From assembly GCF_019278465.1 (NCBI RefSeq), contig NZ_CP058983.1, positions 744,001 to 808,000 of the forward strand: a DNA stretch of 64,000 nucleotides, in the 5' to 3' direction. The notes beneath the pieces were generated by a model. The model saw only the letters and a program-made list of their open reading frames with translations, was not told where the DNA came from and did no database searches. Shown here piece by piece: positions 54,336-63,578 of the stretch. Source of the DNA: Tenacibaculum sp. AHE14PA. GTDB lineage: Bacteria; Bacteroidota; Bacteroidia; Flavobacteriales; Flavobacteriaceae. The translations under genes were made by a program, and so were the position numbers. Numbering within the stretch: position 1 is the stretch's first letter; every line of letters starts with the position of its first letter.

Positions 54336-54770
54336 ATGTTTAAATTTTTAAAAAAGAAAAAAGTAAAAGAATTAGTTATTAAATGTGATACTGATACCGT
54401 TCTTATTAATGAAAAACCTATTATTTTCCCTACCAATTACGATACATTAATAGCTGTTTTAGGCAAGCCAGAAAGGGAACTTACCAAAACTAATCATTAT
54501 ATGATTTGGGACCAGTTTGGTATATTTTGTGGCTACACAGATAAAAATGAAATTTTATCTATTAATGTATACCAAAGTAAGCAAGATAGAAGTGAGTATA
54601 ATAGTAAAAAACAATTTAAGGGTAAACTTCTGTTAAATGACGAAGAGATTACAAATAACGAATTCAGTAAAATTGCTTTAGGTAAAGTTGCCATTCATAG
54701 GCTTGGAAGCGAAAATGAAATCCGTTTTGGTTTTAGTTTAGGTATTAATAAAATATACACAAATATTTAA
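54336..54770 (+). CDS. Protein of unknown function
   Basis: 144 residues, start MFKFLKKKKVKELVIKCDTD. No signal peptide or membrane helix. It contains a compact beta-rich region, with YMIWDQFGIFCGYTDKN and SINVYQSKQDRSEYNSKKQF as visible blocks; the WD-FGI-Y pattern resembles small uncharacterised domains found in immunity-like proteins, but no toxin gene is adjacent, so this stays open. It converges with the gene at 54773, with only 2 bp between the stops. Confidence 0.6.
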   Translation: MFKFLKKKKVKELVIKCDTDTVLINEKPIIFPTNYDTLIAVLGKPERELTKTNHYMIWDQFGIFCGYTDKNEILSINVYQSKQDRSEYNSKKQFKGKLLLNDEEITNNEFSKIALGKVAIHRLGSENEIRFGFSLGINKIYTNI

Positions 54771-54772
54771 AC

Positions 54773-55300
54773 CTAAAGCTCTCTTTTTAACTGCTGAATC
54801 GTTTTAGTGGTTGATATTAAATCATTTATTAATATTTCTCTTAAATGATCTATATCATCCTCATAATAGGCAGCCCATTTATACTCTTTAAACAAGGTTT
54901 GAATTTGTTTTAAACGTTGGTGTGCAAATTCTGATGTCATTAAAAAAACAATTTTATTTTCTTCTTCTTTTAATCGTTTAATTTTAACTTGTTTTGTTTT
55001 AAAATTCACCTCTAAATAAAATACTTTATCAGTATTATTTAACAGATAAAAATCTGACCAATTTGCAAAACCAACATAATAATTTTGACTTTTATATTCT
55101 TCTATTTCTTTTATTTTCCATCGACAATTAGCTACACGCCCCCAATGATTTGAGTAACGGTAAACACCTTCATCTGCATAGAAATATAAGCTCCCAGATT
55201 TGCTTTGATAATGTGCTGATTTATCTTTAAAAAAATCTATAGATCGCGATTCGAACTCGCAATAGGTATATCTAAAAAAATTATATTTATGAAACTTCAT
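54773..55300 (-). CDS. Protein of unknown function
   Basis: 175 residues from ATG at 55300; the frame also has a TTG nine codons earlier (55327). A -7-like box TACTTTTG (minus strand, 55305-55312) ends 4 bp before the ATG, so an almost leaderless mRNA from the ATG is likely. The protein is aromatic-rich (YFYADEGVYRYSNHWGRVANCRWKI, written here as FYADEGVYRY then SNHWGRVANCRW) and has no membrane helix. The SNHWGR block is a recognisable feature of a small Flavobacteriia family without known function. Confidence 0.6.
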   Translation of the reverse strand: MKFHKYNFFRYTYCEFESRSIDFFKDKSAHYQSKSGSLYFYADEGVYRYSNHWGRVANCRWKIKEIEEYKSQNYYVGFANWSDFYLLNNTDKVFYLEVNFKTKQVKIKRLKEEENKIVFLMTSEFAHQRLKQIQTLFKEYKWAAYYEDDIDHLREILINDLISTTKTIQQLKREL

Positions 55301-55938
55301 TTTCCAAAAGTAATTAAAGAGAAGCAAGTTTTATAAATTATTCTAATCAAAAAACCGAATTACTTTACAGTAATCCGGTTAAGATTAATAAAAATCAAAG
55401 AAGTTTTTTTTAAAAAAACATTCTTAAAATTAATGGTTCCCCCCAGAACCTTCTTTAAAATTAAAAACTTATACTTTAAAATAATTCTCTAAAATTTGAC
55501 ACCAATAATTATAACTAACTATAACATTCTATTTACAGGTGTTTTAGTGGAAAACGATATTCTTTTCAAATAGAATATCATCTTATTTTTTTTAAAATCT
55601 ACATACAAATAACATTTTATTTTCTTGTAAAGAACACAAAGCCTTCCTAATGAAGTGTTTTTATTTCCGAATGAAGAAAACAACCAATATATCTTACTTT
55701 AATTAATTTTGATAAGTCTATCAAAACTATATTGATCGTAATAATTTATGCCATCTTATCAATATTTTTACTTTTATTAACGCAAGGTTTAATCTCAACA
55801 ATATTCTCAAGTCTCTCATTCTATTCTTATTATAATTCAAATATTAATAAAAATTCATAAAAACAGGTTATTTACTTTCCGAAAACGCATTTTATCTTTC
55901 CTAACTAAATAAGGGGTACTTATAATTAATTTTATGTA
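55301..55938. other. Intergenic region with several hairpins
   Basis: About 640 bp, no gene recognised. It holds a minus-strand terminator (55349-55380), a C-loop hairpin GGTTC-CCCCCA-GAACC (55435-55450), a hairpin GATATTCT/AGAATATC (55556-55579) followed six bases later by an 8-T run, and a possible long pairing ACACC (from about 55500) with GGTGT (about 55538). Boxes of TAnnTTTG form occur at 55704 (plus) and 55722 (minus). This could be one or more small RNA genes or the 3' region of the LytTR gene transcript; nothing here settles it. Confidence 0.35.
55349..55380 (-). terminator. Minus-strand terminator in the intergenic region
   Basis: Read on the minus strand, AACCGGATTAC and GTAATTCGGTT form an 11-bp stem (one G-U pair) around TGTAAA, followed by TTTTTT. 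It would end transcripts coming from the LytTR gene side. Confidence 0.75.
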
Positions 55939-56679
55939 TTAAGCATAAAAAAGAATTTCAAAATTTTCTTTATAACTCTTACTTACTGGAACTTTAAATT
56001 CAGATTTCAAGGTTATTTCTTTTTCTTTTTTAGAATATGTTGCTATTTTATTTACATTAATTATCCAAGACCTATGTACTCTTATAAACTGAGTATTATC
56101 ACATAGTAAACTTTCATAATAACTTAATTTTTTAGCTACCATATATTTTTTATCTTTTTCTATATGTAAGATAGAATACATCCGATCGGCCTCTATACTA
56201 ACTATATCTTTTGTACTTACAATTGCATAATCTTTTTTATATGGTATTGCTATTTTAGTAATTATCTTTCTGTTATCCTCTAATAGATTAACTCTTAAAG
56301 ATGCTGTTTTATTTGCTATTTGTTCTTTAGCTTTTTTTATTGCCGACTCTAAATATGACACGTCTATTGGTTTTAATAAATAGTCTATTGCCGCGACTTG
56401 AAAGGCTTTTACGGCATAATTATCATATGCAGTTACAAAGATTATGTGAAAGTTAATTTCATCAAATTCTTTCAATAATTGAAAGTCATTTTTCTGAGGC
56501 ATTTCAACATCTAAGAAAACTATTTGTGGTTTGTATTTTTTTATAGCCTCTATAGCTTCATCTACATTTTTTGCTTCTGCTAAAACATCAACATCATTAC
56601 AAAATTCGCTTAATAAAAACCTTAAATTTTCTCGCGCATTAACTTCATCATCGACTATTATTGAGCTAATTTTATTCAT
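55939..56679 (-). CDS. LytTR-family response regulator
   Basis: 246 residues from ATG at 56679. Receiver domain: SIIVDDEVNAREN (acidic pair at D10-D11), phospho-acceptor Asp57 in VFLDVEMP, FVTAYDNYAVKAF with the conserved Thr and Lys later (LLKPI). The C-terminal part is a LytTR DNA-binding domain (YAIVSTKDIVSIEADRMYSI to FIRVHRSWIINVNKI). It pairs with the histidine kinase at 56874, whose stop lies 195 bp upstream. The gap between the two genes (56680-56873) has no clear terminator, so they could be transcribed together. Confidence 0.93.
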   Translation of the reverse strand: MNKISSIIVDDEVNARENLRFLLSEFCNDVDVLAEAKNVDEAIEAIKKYKPQIVFLDVEMPQKNDFQLLKEFDEINFHIIFVTAYDNYAVKAFQVAAIDYLLKPIDVSYLESAIKKAKEQIANKTASLRVNLLEDNRKIITKIAIPYKKDYAIVSTKDIVSIEADRMYSILHIEKDKKYMVAKKLSYYESLLCDNTQFIRVHRSWIINVNKIATYSKKEKEITLKSEFKVPVSKSYKENFEILFYA

Positions 56680-56873
56680 CAATTAAAATGTGAATTATTT
56701 ATATTATTACAATTATTAATTAAAACCTACTCTTGTTTCACACTATTATTCTTCTTAAAAACATCTAAATTTCATCATAAAAAAAACCTTTTAGATATGT
56801 AAGTATTAACTTTCATTTTAAAGCAATTAATAAAAATTTCTGATTTTCATAAATACTTTTTAACAAACAGTAT

Positions 56874-59723
56874 TTAAAAAGTAAAAGGTATTTTAATAAC
56901 CACTTTTGTTCCCATACTTATCGCTTGATATTCAAAACCAATATCGGTTCCGTAATGTTTTTTTAAAATTTTTAATTTATCTTTTATCATTTTGGTTGAA
57001 AAAGACTCCCTTTCTTCTTTTATCTTTTTATTTATTTTATGAGATTCGTCAAGTCCAACTCCGTTATCGGTTATGATGCATTTAATAAAATTCTCCTGAA
57101 AGAACTCAATCTTTATTTTACCTACACCATCTACTTTATGAAACAACCCATGCTTTATAGCGTTTTCTATAAATGGTTGAATTATCATAGTTGGTATTTT
57201 AATGTTCTCTATAAGTTCTTCTCCTATTATTTCATATGTAAAATTATCTCTAAACCTTAATTTTTCTAGTTCTAAGTATTTTTTTAAAACAGAAATCTCT
57301 TCTTCAAAGAAAACAAAACTTTTATTACTTAAAGCAAGACTTTCTCTTAATAATGAAGAAAATTTAGTCAAAAAATTATAGGCATTATTTTTATCACCTT
57401 TTAACACTAAATTTTGAATAGAATTCAGCGCATTAAATGTAAAATGCGGATTCATTTGACTTTGTAATGTTTTTAATTTTGATGCTATTAACTCTTTCTG
57501 CATGCGTTCATTCGCTATAGCTTCTTCTTGTTTCTTTTTTACTCGTTTTAACCTCAAGTAAAAAATTAACCAATATAAAAAGATAATAAAAACAGTTGTA
57601 ATTACGTAAAACCATTGCTGTTTATAAAAAGGTTTATTTATTGTTATCTTAATAACCTTCGCTTTAGTTTCTTGCTCTCCAGATAGACTTACCTCCTTTA
57701 GCTTAAAAATATAATTCCCGGGTGCCAGGTTATTAAAAGTAATTTGATTTATTCCTTTATCTAATACATTCCAATTATCTGGATTAGAATACTCTTTTAA
57801 AACATACTTATAAACTACGTCTTCATGTGATAGAAACCCATTAGCATGAAAATTAAATTTTATTTTTTTTACATTTGATTCAAAAGAATAAGTTTCTTTT
57901 TTAACTATTTTCTCTCCATCAACCTCTATGGAAGTGAAATAAAAATCTAAAATTTTATTATTTTTAAAAGCTTTTTCTTTATCAATTTTAAACAACCCTT
58001 TGTTTGAAGTAAAGAATAATACTTTTTCATCAGGCATAAAGCCTGATATATTAAATGAAGCTACCCCATCTTTTCTAGTTAAGCTTTTAATTTTGTTATT
58101 ATTTGTATTTAATAACTGTAAACCTTTATTTGTAGATATCCATAAAAATTCTTTTTCTCCTTTAATTTCACCTACCTGATTAGATAATAACCCGTTTTTT
58201 TCTGAAAAATGTTTTACTACTTCACCTCTTTTAAATCCAATAATTCCATCTTTTAAAGTTGATACCCAAACAACATTATTAGTTGTTTCTGTTATATTAT
58301 TTGCAAATACTGGTTGTTCATTAAATTTAAGTTGTATCGCTTCATTTTTTTGATTGTACATTTCTGTACCATCTGTATAGCCTATATATTTTTCTTTTTT
58401 GCTGCTATAATAAACAACTTTTGTTCTAGTAGCCCTAAGTTCTGTTTTCTTCCTTGATCTTATATTAACAGCACTTGCTGTAGAGTGCGTTGCATACAGT
58501 AAATTATTTTCATCTAAAAAGGTTACATCTTTCGCATTGTATAAAAAATTATCTCTAGTTAGCTGTTTACTATCCTTATTATAAATTAAAGATCCGTTTG
58601 CAAAACTTAAATACATATTGTTTTTACCTTCAACAATAGCGTATAGTTTATTATTTATTTTTTTTATTAAATGTGATATTTCATTTGTATTCTTATCAAG
58701 AATCATTAAATCTCCTTTAATAGACCCCATCATTAAAGCATCAGTTCCTAAAGCACTTATTGCCATTAAATTTTCCTTATCTTTTTCAATACTATATTTC
58801 TCTATATACAAATTAGGTATAATGAAAACGCCGTCTGTTAATGTTGTAAACCAATAATTATTGTTTCTATCTTTTAAAAACCTACTTATCGGCACACCTT
58901 TAAAATAAGTTTTTTCATAATGTAATTTATTATCTAAAAACTGATAAATAAAAACCCCTTTCTTTGTGCAAACCCATAGTTTATCATCTAAACTATAAAA
59001 CTTTATTACGCCATTATTAAGTACTAGTTCTTTTGGCAACAATACCTCCTTTAACTTTTTATCAACTCCATAGTATAATTTTGGTGTAGCCGATAAGTTT
59101 TTAGTGTTATAAGCAAATATTAAATCGATATTACTTATTGTAGTTACATCCCAAATATTAAAATTAAATTCTCCGTACTTTTTTAAATCATACTTTACTT
59201 TTAACTTTTTATTTTTTGCTCTTACGAGTATTTTATCCTCGTCAAAACTCAATAAGGAATCTTTTTTTGGTAAAGATGATAACAATCGAATATTTTCATC
59301 GAGAGTTTTATACTCAAACAAACCTTTAGAGTCTACTTCATAAACACCTGTTTCTGTACTCACAACAACATTATTGTCTACAAATGTAAAAACAGCCAGT
59401 TGTCCATTTACTTTATCCTGAAAATCATAAAACAACAGTAATTTACCATTATCTAAATAAAAGATTTGTCCTGAAATATTGTTACACCAAACTCTACCTT
59501 TGGCATCTAATTTTAAACCAAAAACAGATAAACCTCTTTTTTGCGGGTGTGAAAAGTTCTTAAACTTTTTACCATCATAACTAAAAAGACCTTTATCTGC
59601 TGCTAGCCAAATTCCCCCTTCATTATCCTCAATTATATCATAAAATTCGATATCTGGTAAGCCGTCTTTTTCGGTTAAATGAGTATAAACCGGATGCTGT
59701 GCTATAATTTTATTAGCAAGCAA
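56874..59723 (-). CDS. LytS/YehU-type sensor kinase with beta-propeller and Y_Y_Y domain
   Basis: About 949 residues if counted from TTG at 59723; the true start probably lies further upstream (see 59724-59783). Residues about 1-600 form a two-component-regulator propeller (Reg_prop) with GGIWLAADKGLFSYDGKKF and VWVSTLKDGIIGF strands, then a Y_Y_Y-type Ig-like domain (about 615-680), one membrane helix (about 703-725), a coiled-coil region, and a His_kinase/HATPase pair with the phospho-acceptor in MNPHFTFNALNSIQ (H about 759), and the ATP motifs IIQPFIENAIKHG and DNGVGLDES. It would sense an extracytoplasmic signal and phosphorylate the neighbouring LytTR regulator. Confidence 0.9.
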   Translation of the reverse strand: MLANKIIAQHPVYTHLTEKDGLPDIEFYDIIEDNEGGIWLAADKGLFSYDGKKFKNFSHPQKRGLSVFGLKLDAKGRVWCNNISGQIFYLDNGKLLLFYDFQDKVNGQLAVFTFVDNNVVVSTETGVYEVDSKGLFEYKTLDENIRLLSSLPKKDSLLSFDEDKILVRAKNKKLKVKYDLKKYGEFNFNIWDVTTISNIDLIFAYNTKNLSATPKLYYGVDKKLKEVLLPKELVLNNGVIKFYSLDDKLWVCTKKGVFIYQFLDNKLHYEKTYFKGVPISRFLKDRNNNYWFTTLTDGVFIIPNLYIEKYSIEKDKENLMAISALGTDALMMGSIKGDLMILDKNTNEISHLIKKINNKLYAIVEGKNNMYLSFANGSLIYNKDSKQLTRDNFLYNAKDVTFLDENNLLYATHSTASAVNIRSRKKTELRATRTKVVYYSSKKEKYIGYTDGTEMYNQKNEAIQLKFNEQPVFANNITETTNNVVWVSTLKDGIIGFKRGEVVKHFSEKNGLLSNQVGEIKGEKEFLWISTNKGLQLLNTNNNKIKSLTRKDGVASFNISGFMPDEKVLFFTSNKGLFKIDKEKAFKNNKILDFYFTSIEVDGEKIVKKETYSFESNVKKIKFNFHANGFLSHEDVVYKYVLKEYSNPDNWNVLDKGINQITFNNLAPGNYIFKLKEVSLSGEQETKAKVIKITINKPFYKQQWFYVITTVFIIFLYWLIFYLRLKRVKKKQEEAIANERMQKELIASKLKTLQSQMNPHFTFNALNSIQNLVLKGDKNNAYNFLTKFSSLLRESLALSNKSFVFFEEEISVLKKYLELEKLRFRDNFTYEIIGEELIENIKIPTMIIQPFIENAIKHGLFHKVDGVGKIKIEFFQENFIKCIITDNGVGLDESHKINKKIKEERESFSTKMIKDKLKILKKHYGTDIGFEYQAISMGTKVVIKIPFTF

Positions 59724-59783
59724 AAAAAAGGTTAAAAACAGGTATATACTTATTTTTTTTACAATATATTTTTAAACATACAT
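59724..59783 (-). other. Probable signal-peptide coding extension of the sensor kinase, without ATG in frame
   Basis: In frame upstream of the TTG at 59723 the DNA encodes KKISIYLFLTFFLLANKIIAQ, a textbook signal peptide, back to a TAA at 59774-59772. The only possible in-frame starts are ATT (59765), ATA or CTG. If the five-A run (complement 59769-59773) were six A, the ATG at 59779 would enter the frame and give MFKKYIVKKISIYLF. A full -7 box lies 8 bp upstream of that ATG. So this is either a one-base deletion (real or sequencing error) or a non-ATG start. Confidence 0.7.
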
Positions 59784-59786
59784 TTT

Positions 59787-59794
59787 CAAATGTA
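59787..59794 (-). promoter_or_regulatory. TAnnTTTG -7 box for the sensor kinase gene
   Basis: TACATTTG on the minus strand, ending 3 bp before the ATG at 59783 and 7 bp before the one at 59779. It indicates a nearly leaderless mRNA that starts close to these codons. Confidence 0.5.
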
Positions 59795-59817
59795 GTTATT
59801 ATTAAAATAATGAAAAT

Positions 59818-59852
59818 AAAAAAATCCATTACAATTTCTTGTAATGGATTTT
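59818..59852 (-). terminator. Intrinsic terminator of dnaK
   Basis: Minus strand: AAAATCCATTACAA and TTGTAATGGATTTT form a 14-bp stem with GAAA tetraloop, followed by a T-run, 41 bp after the dnaK stop. Confidence 0.93.
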
Positions 59853-59892
59853 ATATTTATAAAACGTTATGTTTTAACTTCTATTCAGTAAA

Positions 59893-61782
59893 TTACTTTA
59901 CTTCTTCGAAATCTACATCCTCAACATTGTCTTCCTGAGCAGTATTTGCTTCTGGTTGCGCTTGTTGAGCTCCTGCGGCACCTTTATCAGCATACATCTC
60001 TTCAGAAGCAGCTTTCCATGCATCATTAATAGTAGTTAAAGCACTATCAATTCTAGAAGTATCTCCAGATTCATGAGCAGCTTTTAATTCTACTAAAGCA
60101 GCTTCAATTGGCGCTTTCTTATCGTCAGATAATTTTTCACCAAATTCTTTTAATTGCTTTTCTGTTTGAAAAATCATAGAATCTGCTTCATTGATTTTTT
60201 CAGCAGTTTCTTTTGCTTTTGCATCTGCATCAGCATTTGCTTCTGCATCAGCTTTCATTTTTTCGATTTCTTCTTCTGATAATCCTGAAGAAGCCTCAAT
60301 CTTAATATCTTGAGTTTTCCCTGTAGCTTTATCAGATGCAGATACTTTGATGATTCCGTTTGCATCGATATCGAAAGTTACTTCAATTTGAGGAACTCCT
60401 CTTTGTGCTGGTGGAATATCTGTTAATTGGAAACGACCAATTGTATTGTTATCTGCTGCCATTGCTCTTTCACCTTGTAAAACGTGAATATCTACAGATG
60501 GTTGATTATCTACAGCTGTAGAGAATACTTGAGATTTTTTTGTTGGAATCGTAGTATTCGCATCGATTAACTTTGTGAATACGTTACCCATTGTTTCAAT
60601 TCCTAATGATAAAGGCGTAACATCTAATAATAATACGTCTTTTACATCTCCAGATAAAACTCCACCTTGAATTGCAGCTCCTAAAGATACTACTTCGTCA
60701 GGATTTACTCCTTTACTTGGTGATTTTTTAAAGAATTTTTCAACAGCTTCCTGAATTGCAGGAATACGAGTTGATCCACCTACTAATACGATTTCATCGA
60801 TTTCATCGATTGTTAAATCCGCATTTTTTAAAGCAGTTGCACAAGGTTCAATAGTTCTTTTAATTAAATCATCGATTAAAGCTTCAAACTTAGATCTTGT
60901 TAATGTTCTAACTAAGTGCTTTGGTCCTGAAGCAGTAGCAGTAATATATGGTAAGTTAATTTCTGATGAAGTTGTGCTAGATAATTCAATCTTCGCTTTT
61001 TCAGCAGCTTCTTTTAAACGTTGTAAAGACATTGGATCTTTACGTAAATCCATTGCTTCGTCAGCAATAAATTCTTCTGCTAACCAGTTAATAATTCTTT
61101 CATCAACGTCATCTCCACCTAAATGTGTATCACCATCAGTAGCTAATACTTCAAATACACCGTCTCCTAATTCTAAGATAGAAACATCATGTGTTCCACC
61201 ACCAAAATCAAAAACAACGATTTTTTTATCATCGTGAGATTTATCTAAACCATAAGCTAAAGCAGCTGCAGTTGGTTCGTTAATAATTCTTCTAACTTTT
61301 AAACCTGCAATTTCACCAGCTTCTTTTGTAGCCTGACGTTGTGCATCGTTAAAATATGCAGGTACAGTAATTACAGCTTCAGAAACATCTTGACCTAAAT
61401 AGTCTTCAGCTGTTTTCTTCATTTTCTGTAATACCATTGCAGAAATTTCTTGTGGCGTATATAAACGACCATCGATATCTACACGAGGCGTATCGTTATC
61501 TCCTTTTACTACTTTATAAGGTACTCTTCCTGCTTCTTTTGAAGAATCAGAAAATTTATTACCCATAAAACGTTTAATAGAATAAACTGTTTTTGTTGGG
61601 TTAGTAACTGCTTGACGCTTTGCTGGATCACCAACTTTACGTTCTCCTCCTTCTACGAATGCTACGATAGATGGTGTAGTTCTTTTTCCTTCTGCGTTAG
61701 GAATAACAACTGGTTCATTCCCTTCCATTACAGAAACACATGAATTTGTGGTTCCTAAATCAATTCCTATAATTTTACTCAT
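59893..61782 (-). CDS. dnaK: Molecular chaperone DnaK (Hsp70)
   Basis: 629 residues. Complete Hsp70: N-terminal [18 protein letters not shown], phosphate loop [50 protein letters not shown], and [13 protein letters not shown] in the ATPase; the linker [15 protein letters not shown]; the substrate domain; a helical lid; and the C-terminal EEVDFEEVK-like tail (ending [11 protein letters not shown]). It folds proteins with DnaJ and GrpE, which are not in the window. A terminator follows at 59818. A sigma-54-like promoter motif lies about 54 bp upstream. Confidence 0.99.
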   Translation of the reverse strand: MSKIIGIDLGTTNSCVSVMEGNEPVVIPNAEGKRTTPSIVAFVEGGERKVGDPAKRQAVTNPTKTVYSIKRFMGNKFSDSSKEAGRVPYKVVKGDNDTPRVDIDGRLYTPQEISAMVLQKMKKTAEDYLGQDVSEAVITVPAYFNDAQRQATKEAGEIAGLKVRRIINEPTAAALAYGLDKSHDDKKIVVFDFGGGTHDVSILELGDGVFEVLATDGDTHLGGDDVDERIINWLAEEFIADEAMDLRKDPMSLQRLKEAAEKAKIELSSTTSSEINLPYITATASGPKHLVRTLTRSKFEALIDDLIKRTIEPCATALKNADLTIDEIDEIVLVGGSTRIPAIQEAVEKFFKKSPSKGVNPDEVVSLGAAIQGGVLSGDVKDVLLLDVTPLSLGIETMGNVFTKLIDANTTIPTKKSQVFSTAVDNQPSVDIHVLQGERAMAADNNTIGRFQLTDIPPAQRGVPQIEVTFDIDANGIIKVSASDKATGKTQDIKIEASSGLSEEEIEKMKADAEANADADAKAKETAEKINEADSMIFQTEKQLKEFGEKLSDDKKAPIEAALVELKAAHESGDTSRIDSALTTINDAWKAASEEMYADKGAAGAQQAQPEANTAQEDNVEDVDFEEVK

Positions 61783-61835
61783 AACTAATAACTATTTATC
61801 TTAAATTTTTAATTCAATTTTACGATTAGTAATAG

Positions 61836-61851
61836 TCAAACTGTGTGCCAA
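61836..61851 (-). promoter_or_regulatory. Sigma-54-like promoter motif upstream of dnaK
   Basis: Minus strand TTGGCAC-ACAGT-TTGA: the -24 half is perfect and the spacing to the -12 half is right, with GA in place of GC. No TAnnTTTG box lies in the 130-bp gap and no CIRCE inverted repeat was seen. Confidence 0.35.
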
Positions 61852-61914
61852 CTAGTTTTTACTTTTGTTTTGGCAGAAAAACTAATGAAGTTATTTAGCA
61901 ACAATGACAGAGTG

Positions 61915-62523
61915 TCATTTTTTTAATGATTTTACATAAAATTTATAAACCATAACAATGTTAGAAAATGTACTTTTTAACGCTTTATTTGTAGCCTCAG
62001 CATCCTTAAACATTACTTTGGTTATACCTTCTTCTAACTGCGGAGTTAGTATACCTTTGTAAGATGAAGACATTAAGTACCAATGTGTTTCTTTTAATCG
62101 ATGTTTTCCTTTCTGAATAAAAAAGTGATATGTTTTAATTAGTTTTTTATCTATTTTAAGGTTTGTAATACCGCATTCTTCTTCAACTTCTCTTATTGCT
62201 GTTTCCTTTATATTCTCTCCTTTTTCTTGTCTTCCCTTTGGCAAATCCCATTTACTACCTCTGTAAATAAATAAAATTTCTTTTTTATCGTTTAAAACGA
62301 GTCCGCCTGCGGCAACAAGAACCTTAAATTTCATTTTAAAGATCTCCCAATCTTCTTCCAAATTACTAGTACAAAGATAAACACCTTTTAATTTGCCTAG
62401 TTTTAACTTATAAATAAGTTCTTCTATAATTGTATTTTTGTAAATATAAACAACATAATCTTCTTCATTTTTTACTGAAGTTGTAAAGATTATTGGTTTA
62501 TCATTAACAAAAACTTTATACAT
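61915..62523 (-). CDS. NUDIX hydrolase
   Basis: 202 residues from ATG at 62523 (a TTG at 62544 would overlap pyrE). The NUDIX box is GRQEKGENIKETAIREVEEE then CGI (about 104-126), complete for metal-dependent cleavage of a nucleoside diphosphate compound. An N-terminal region of about 65 residues (YKVFVNDKPIIFTTSVKNEE) precedes it, as in several Bacteroidota NUDIX proteins. The substrate is unknown. It diverges from pyrE with only 7 bp between start codons. Confidence 0.9.
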   Translation of the reverse strand: MYKVFVNDKPIIFTTSVKNEEDYVVYIYKNTIIEELIYKLKLGKLKGVYLCTSNLEEDWEIFKMKFKVLVAAGGLVLNDKKEILFIYRGSKWDLPKGRQEKGENIKETAIREVEEECGITNLKIDKKLIKTYHFFIQKGKHRLKETHWYLMSSSYKGILTPQLEEGITKVMFKDAEATNKALKSTFSNIVMVYKFYVKSLKK

Positions 62524-62526
62524 TTG
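62519..62526 (+). promoter_or_regulatory. TAnnTTTG -7 box for pyrE, overlapping the NUDIX start codon
   Basis: TACATTTG, full match, 4 bp before the pyrE ATG at 62531, with TTG at 62493-62495 (23-bp spacer). The NUDIX start codon (complement of CAT, 62521-62523) lies inside the box. Confidence 0.5.
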
Positions 62527-62530
62527 CGTT

Positions 62531-63181
62531 ATGGATTTTAACAAAGATACAGCAAAAAAAACTGCCGAACTTCTTCTGCAAATAAAAGCTATTAAATTAA
62601 GCCCTCAAGAGCCTTTTACATGGGCTTCTGGTTGGAAATCACCAATTTACTGCGACAATAGAGTAACCCTATCTTACCCACCAGTTAGAAATTTCTTAAA
62701 AGAAAAGATTGCTAAATTGGTTGAAGAGAAACATGGTAAACCCGATGTAATTGCTGGTGTTGCTACCGGTGCAATTGCAATTGGTATGTTAGTTGCTCAA
62801 GAACTAGGAGTTCCTTTTATATACGTACGACCAGAACCTAAAAAACATGGCCGTAAAAACCAAATAGAAGGACATTTAGATAGCGGTCAGAATGTGGTTG
62901 TTATTGAAGATCTTATTAGCACAGGTAAAAGTAGCTTAAATGCGGTTAAAGCTTTAAAAGAAGCAAACGCAACAGTTAAAGGTATGATTGCAATTTTTTC
63001 ATACGGATTTGACATTGCTACCGAAAACTTTAAAAACGATCGTGTAGAACTAACTACCTTAAGCAATTACGAATACCTACTTGAGCAGGCTTTAGATAGT
63101 AAATATATTACTAGTGAAGAATTAAGATTGTTAGAAGATTGGAGAGTAGCACCTAGTAAATGGAAACAAAACGAAAAATAA
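62531..63181 (+). CDS. pyrE: Orotate phosphoribosyltransferase
   Basis: 216 residues. It makes OMP from orotate and PRPP in pyrimidine synthesis. Motifs: LSPQEPFTWASGWKSPIYCDNR near the N-terminus, DVIAGVATGAIAIG, the flexible loop YVRPEPKKHGRKNQIEG, and the PRPP-binding VVVIEDLISTGKSSLNA (about 119-135). All catalytic positions are present. SRPBCC gene follows after 6 bp, so the two are probably cotranscribed. The mRNA seems to have almost no leader, given the -7 box 4 bp before the ATG. Confidence 0.97.
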   Translation: MDFNKDTAKKTAELLLQIKAIKLSPQEPFTWASGWKSPIYCDNRVTLSYPPVRNFLKEKIAKLVEEKHGKPDVIAGVATGAIAIGMLVAQELGVPFIYVRPEPKKHGRKNQIEGHLDSGQNVVVIEDLISTGKSSLNAVKALKEANATVKGMIAIFSYGFDIATENFKNDRVELTTLSNYEYLLEQALDSKYITSEELRLLEDWRVAPSKWKQNEK

Positions 63182-63187
63182 GATATA

Positions 63188-63577
63188 ATGAATATTGAAG
63201 GAAACAAAGTAATTGTAAAGAAATCACCTAAAGAAGTATTTGATTTTTTAATCAAATTAGAGAACTTCGAACAATTAATGCCAGAAAACACTCAGAAATT
63301 TGAAGTAGATGGCGATAGTTTTATTTTTGGTTTAAAAGGAATGCCTGAAATAAGATTGGTAATGAAAGATAAAACAGAGTATTCTAATATTACATTAGGT
63401 GCTGCTAGTAGTAAATTACCTTTCACTTTATCAGCAGATATTAGTGAAATTTCTGACAATAAAAGTGAGGTTACTTTAAAGTTTGACGGTGAATTTAATG
63501 CGATGATGGCAATGATGGTAAAAAAACCATTAACTAAGTTTATTGAAACTTTAACTGAGAATATAGCAAAAATATAA
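63188..63577 (+). CDS. SRPBCC-fold protein
   Basis: 129 residues with the START/Bet v1-like pattern: VIVKKSPKEVFDFLIKLENFEQLMP at the start and a long C-terminal helix (MMVKKPLTKFIETLTENIAK). Such proteins bind lipids or other hydrophobic ligands. It follows pyrE by 6 bp and converges with birA, 1 bp between the stops. A ligand cannot be inferred. Confidence 0.82.
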   Translation: MNIEGNKVIVKKSPKEVFDFLIKLENFEQLMPENTQKFEVDGDSFIFGLKGMPEIRLVMKDKTEYSNITLGAASSKLPFTLSADISEISDNKSEVTLKFDGEFNAMMAMMVKKPLTKFIETLTENIAKI

Positions 63578-63578
63578 A

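Noticed and set aside
54336..55300. Toxin-immunity pair
   Set aside because: The two unknown genes are convergent, without toxin motifs; nothing supports a pair.
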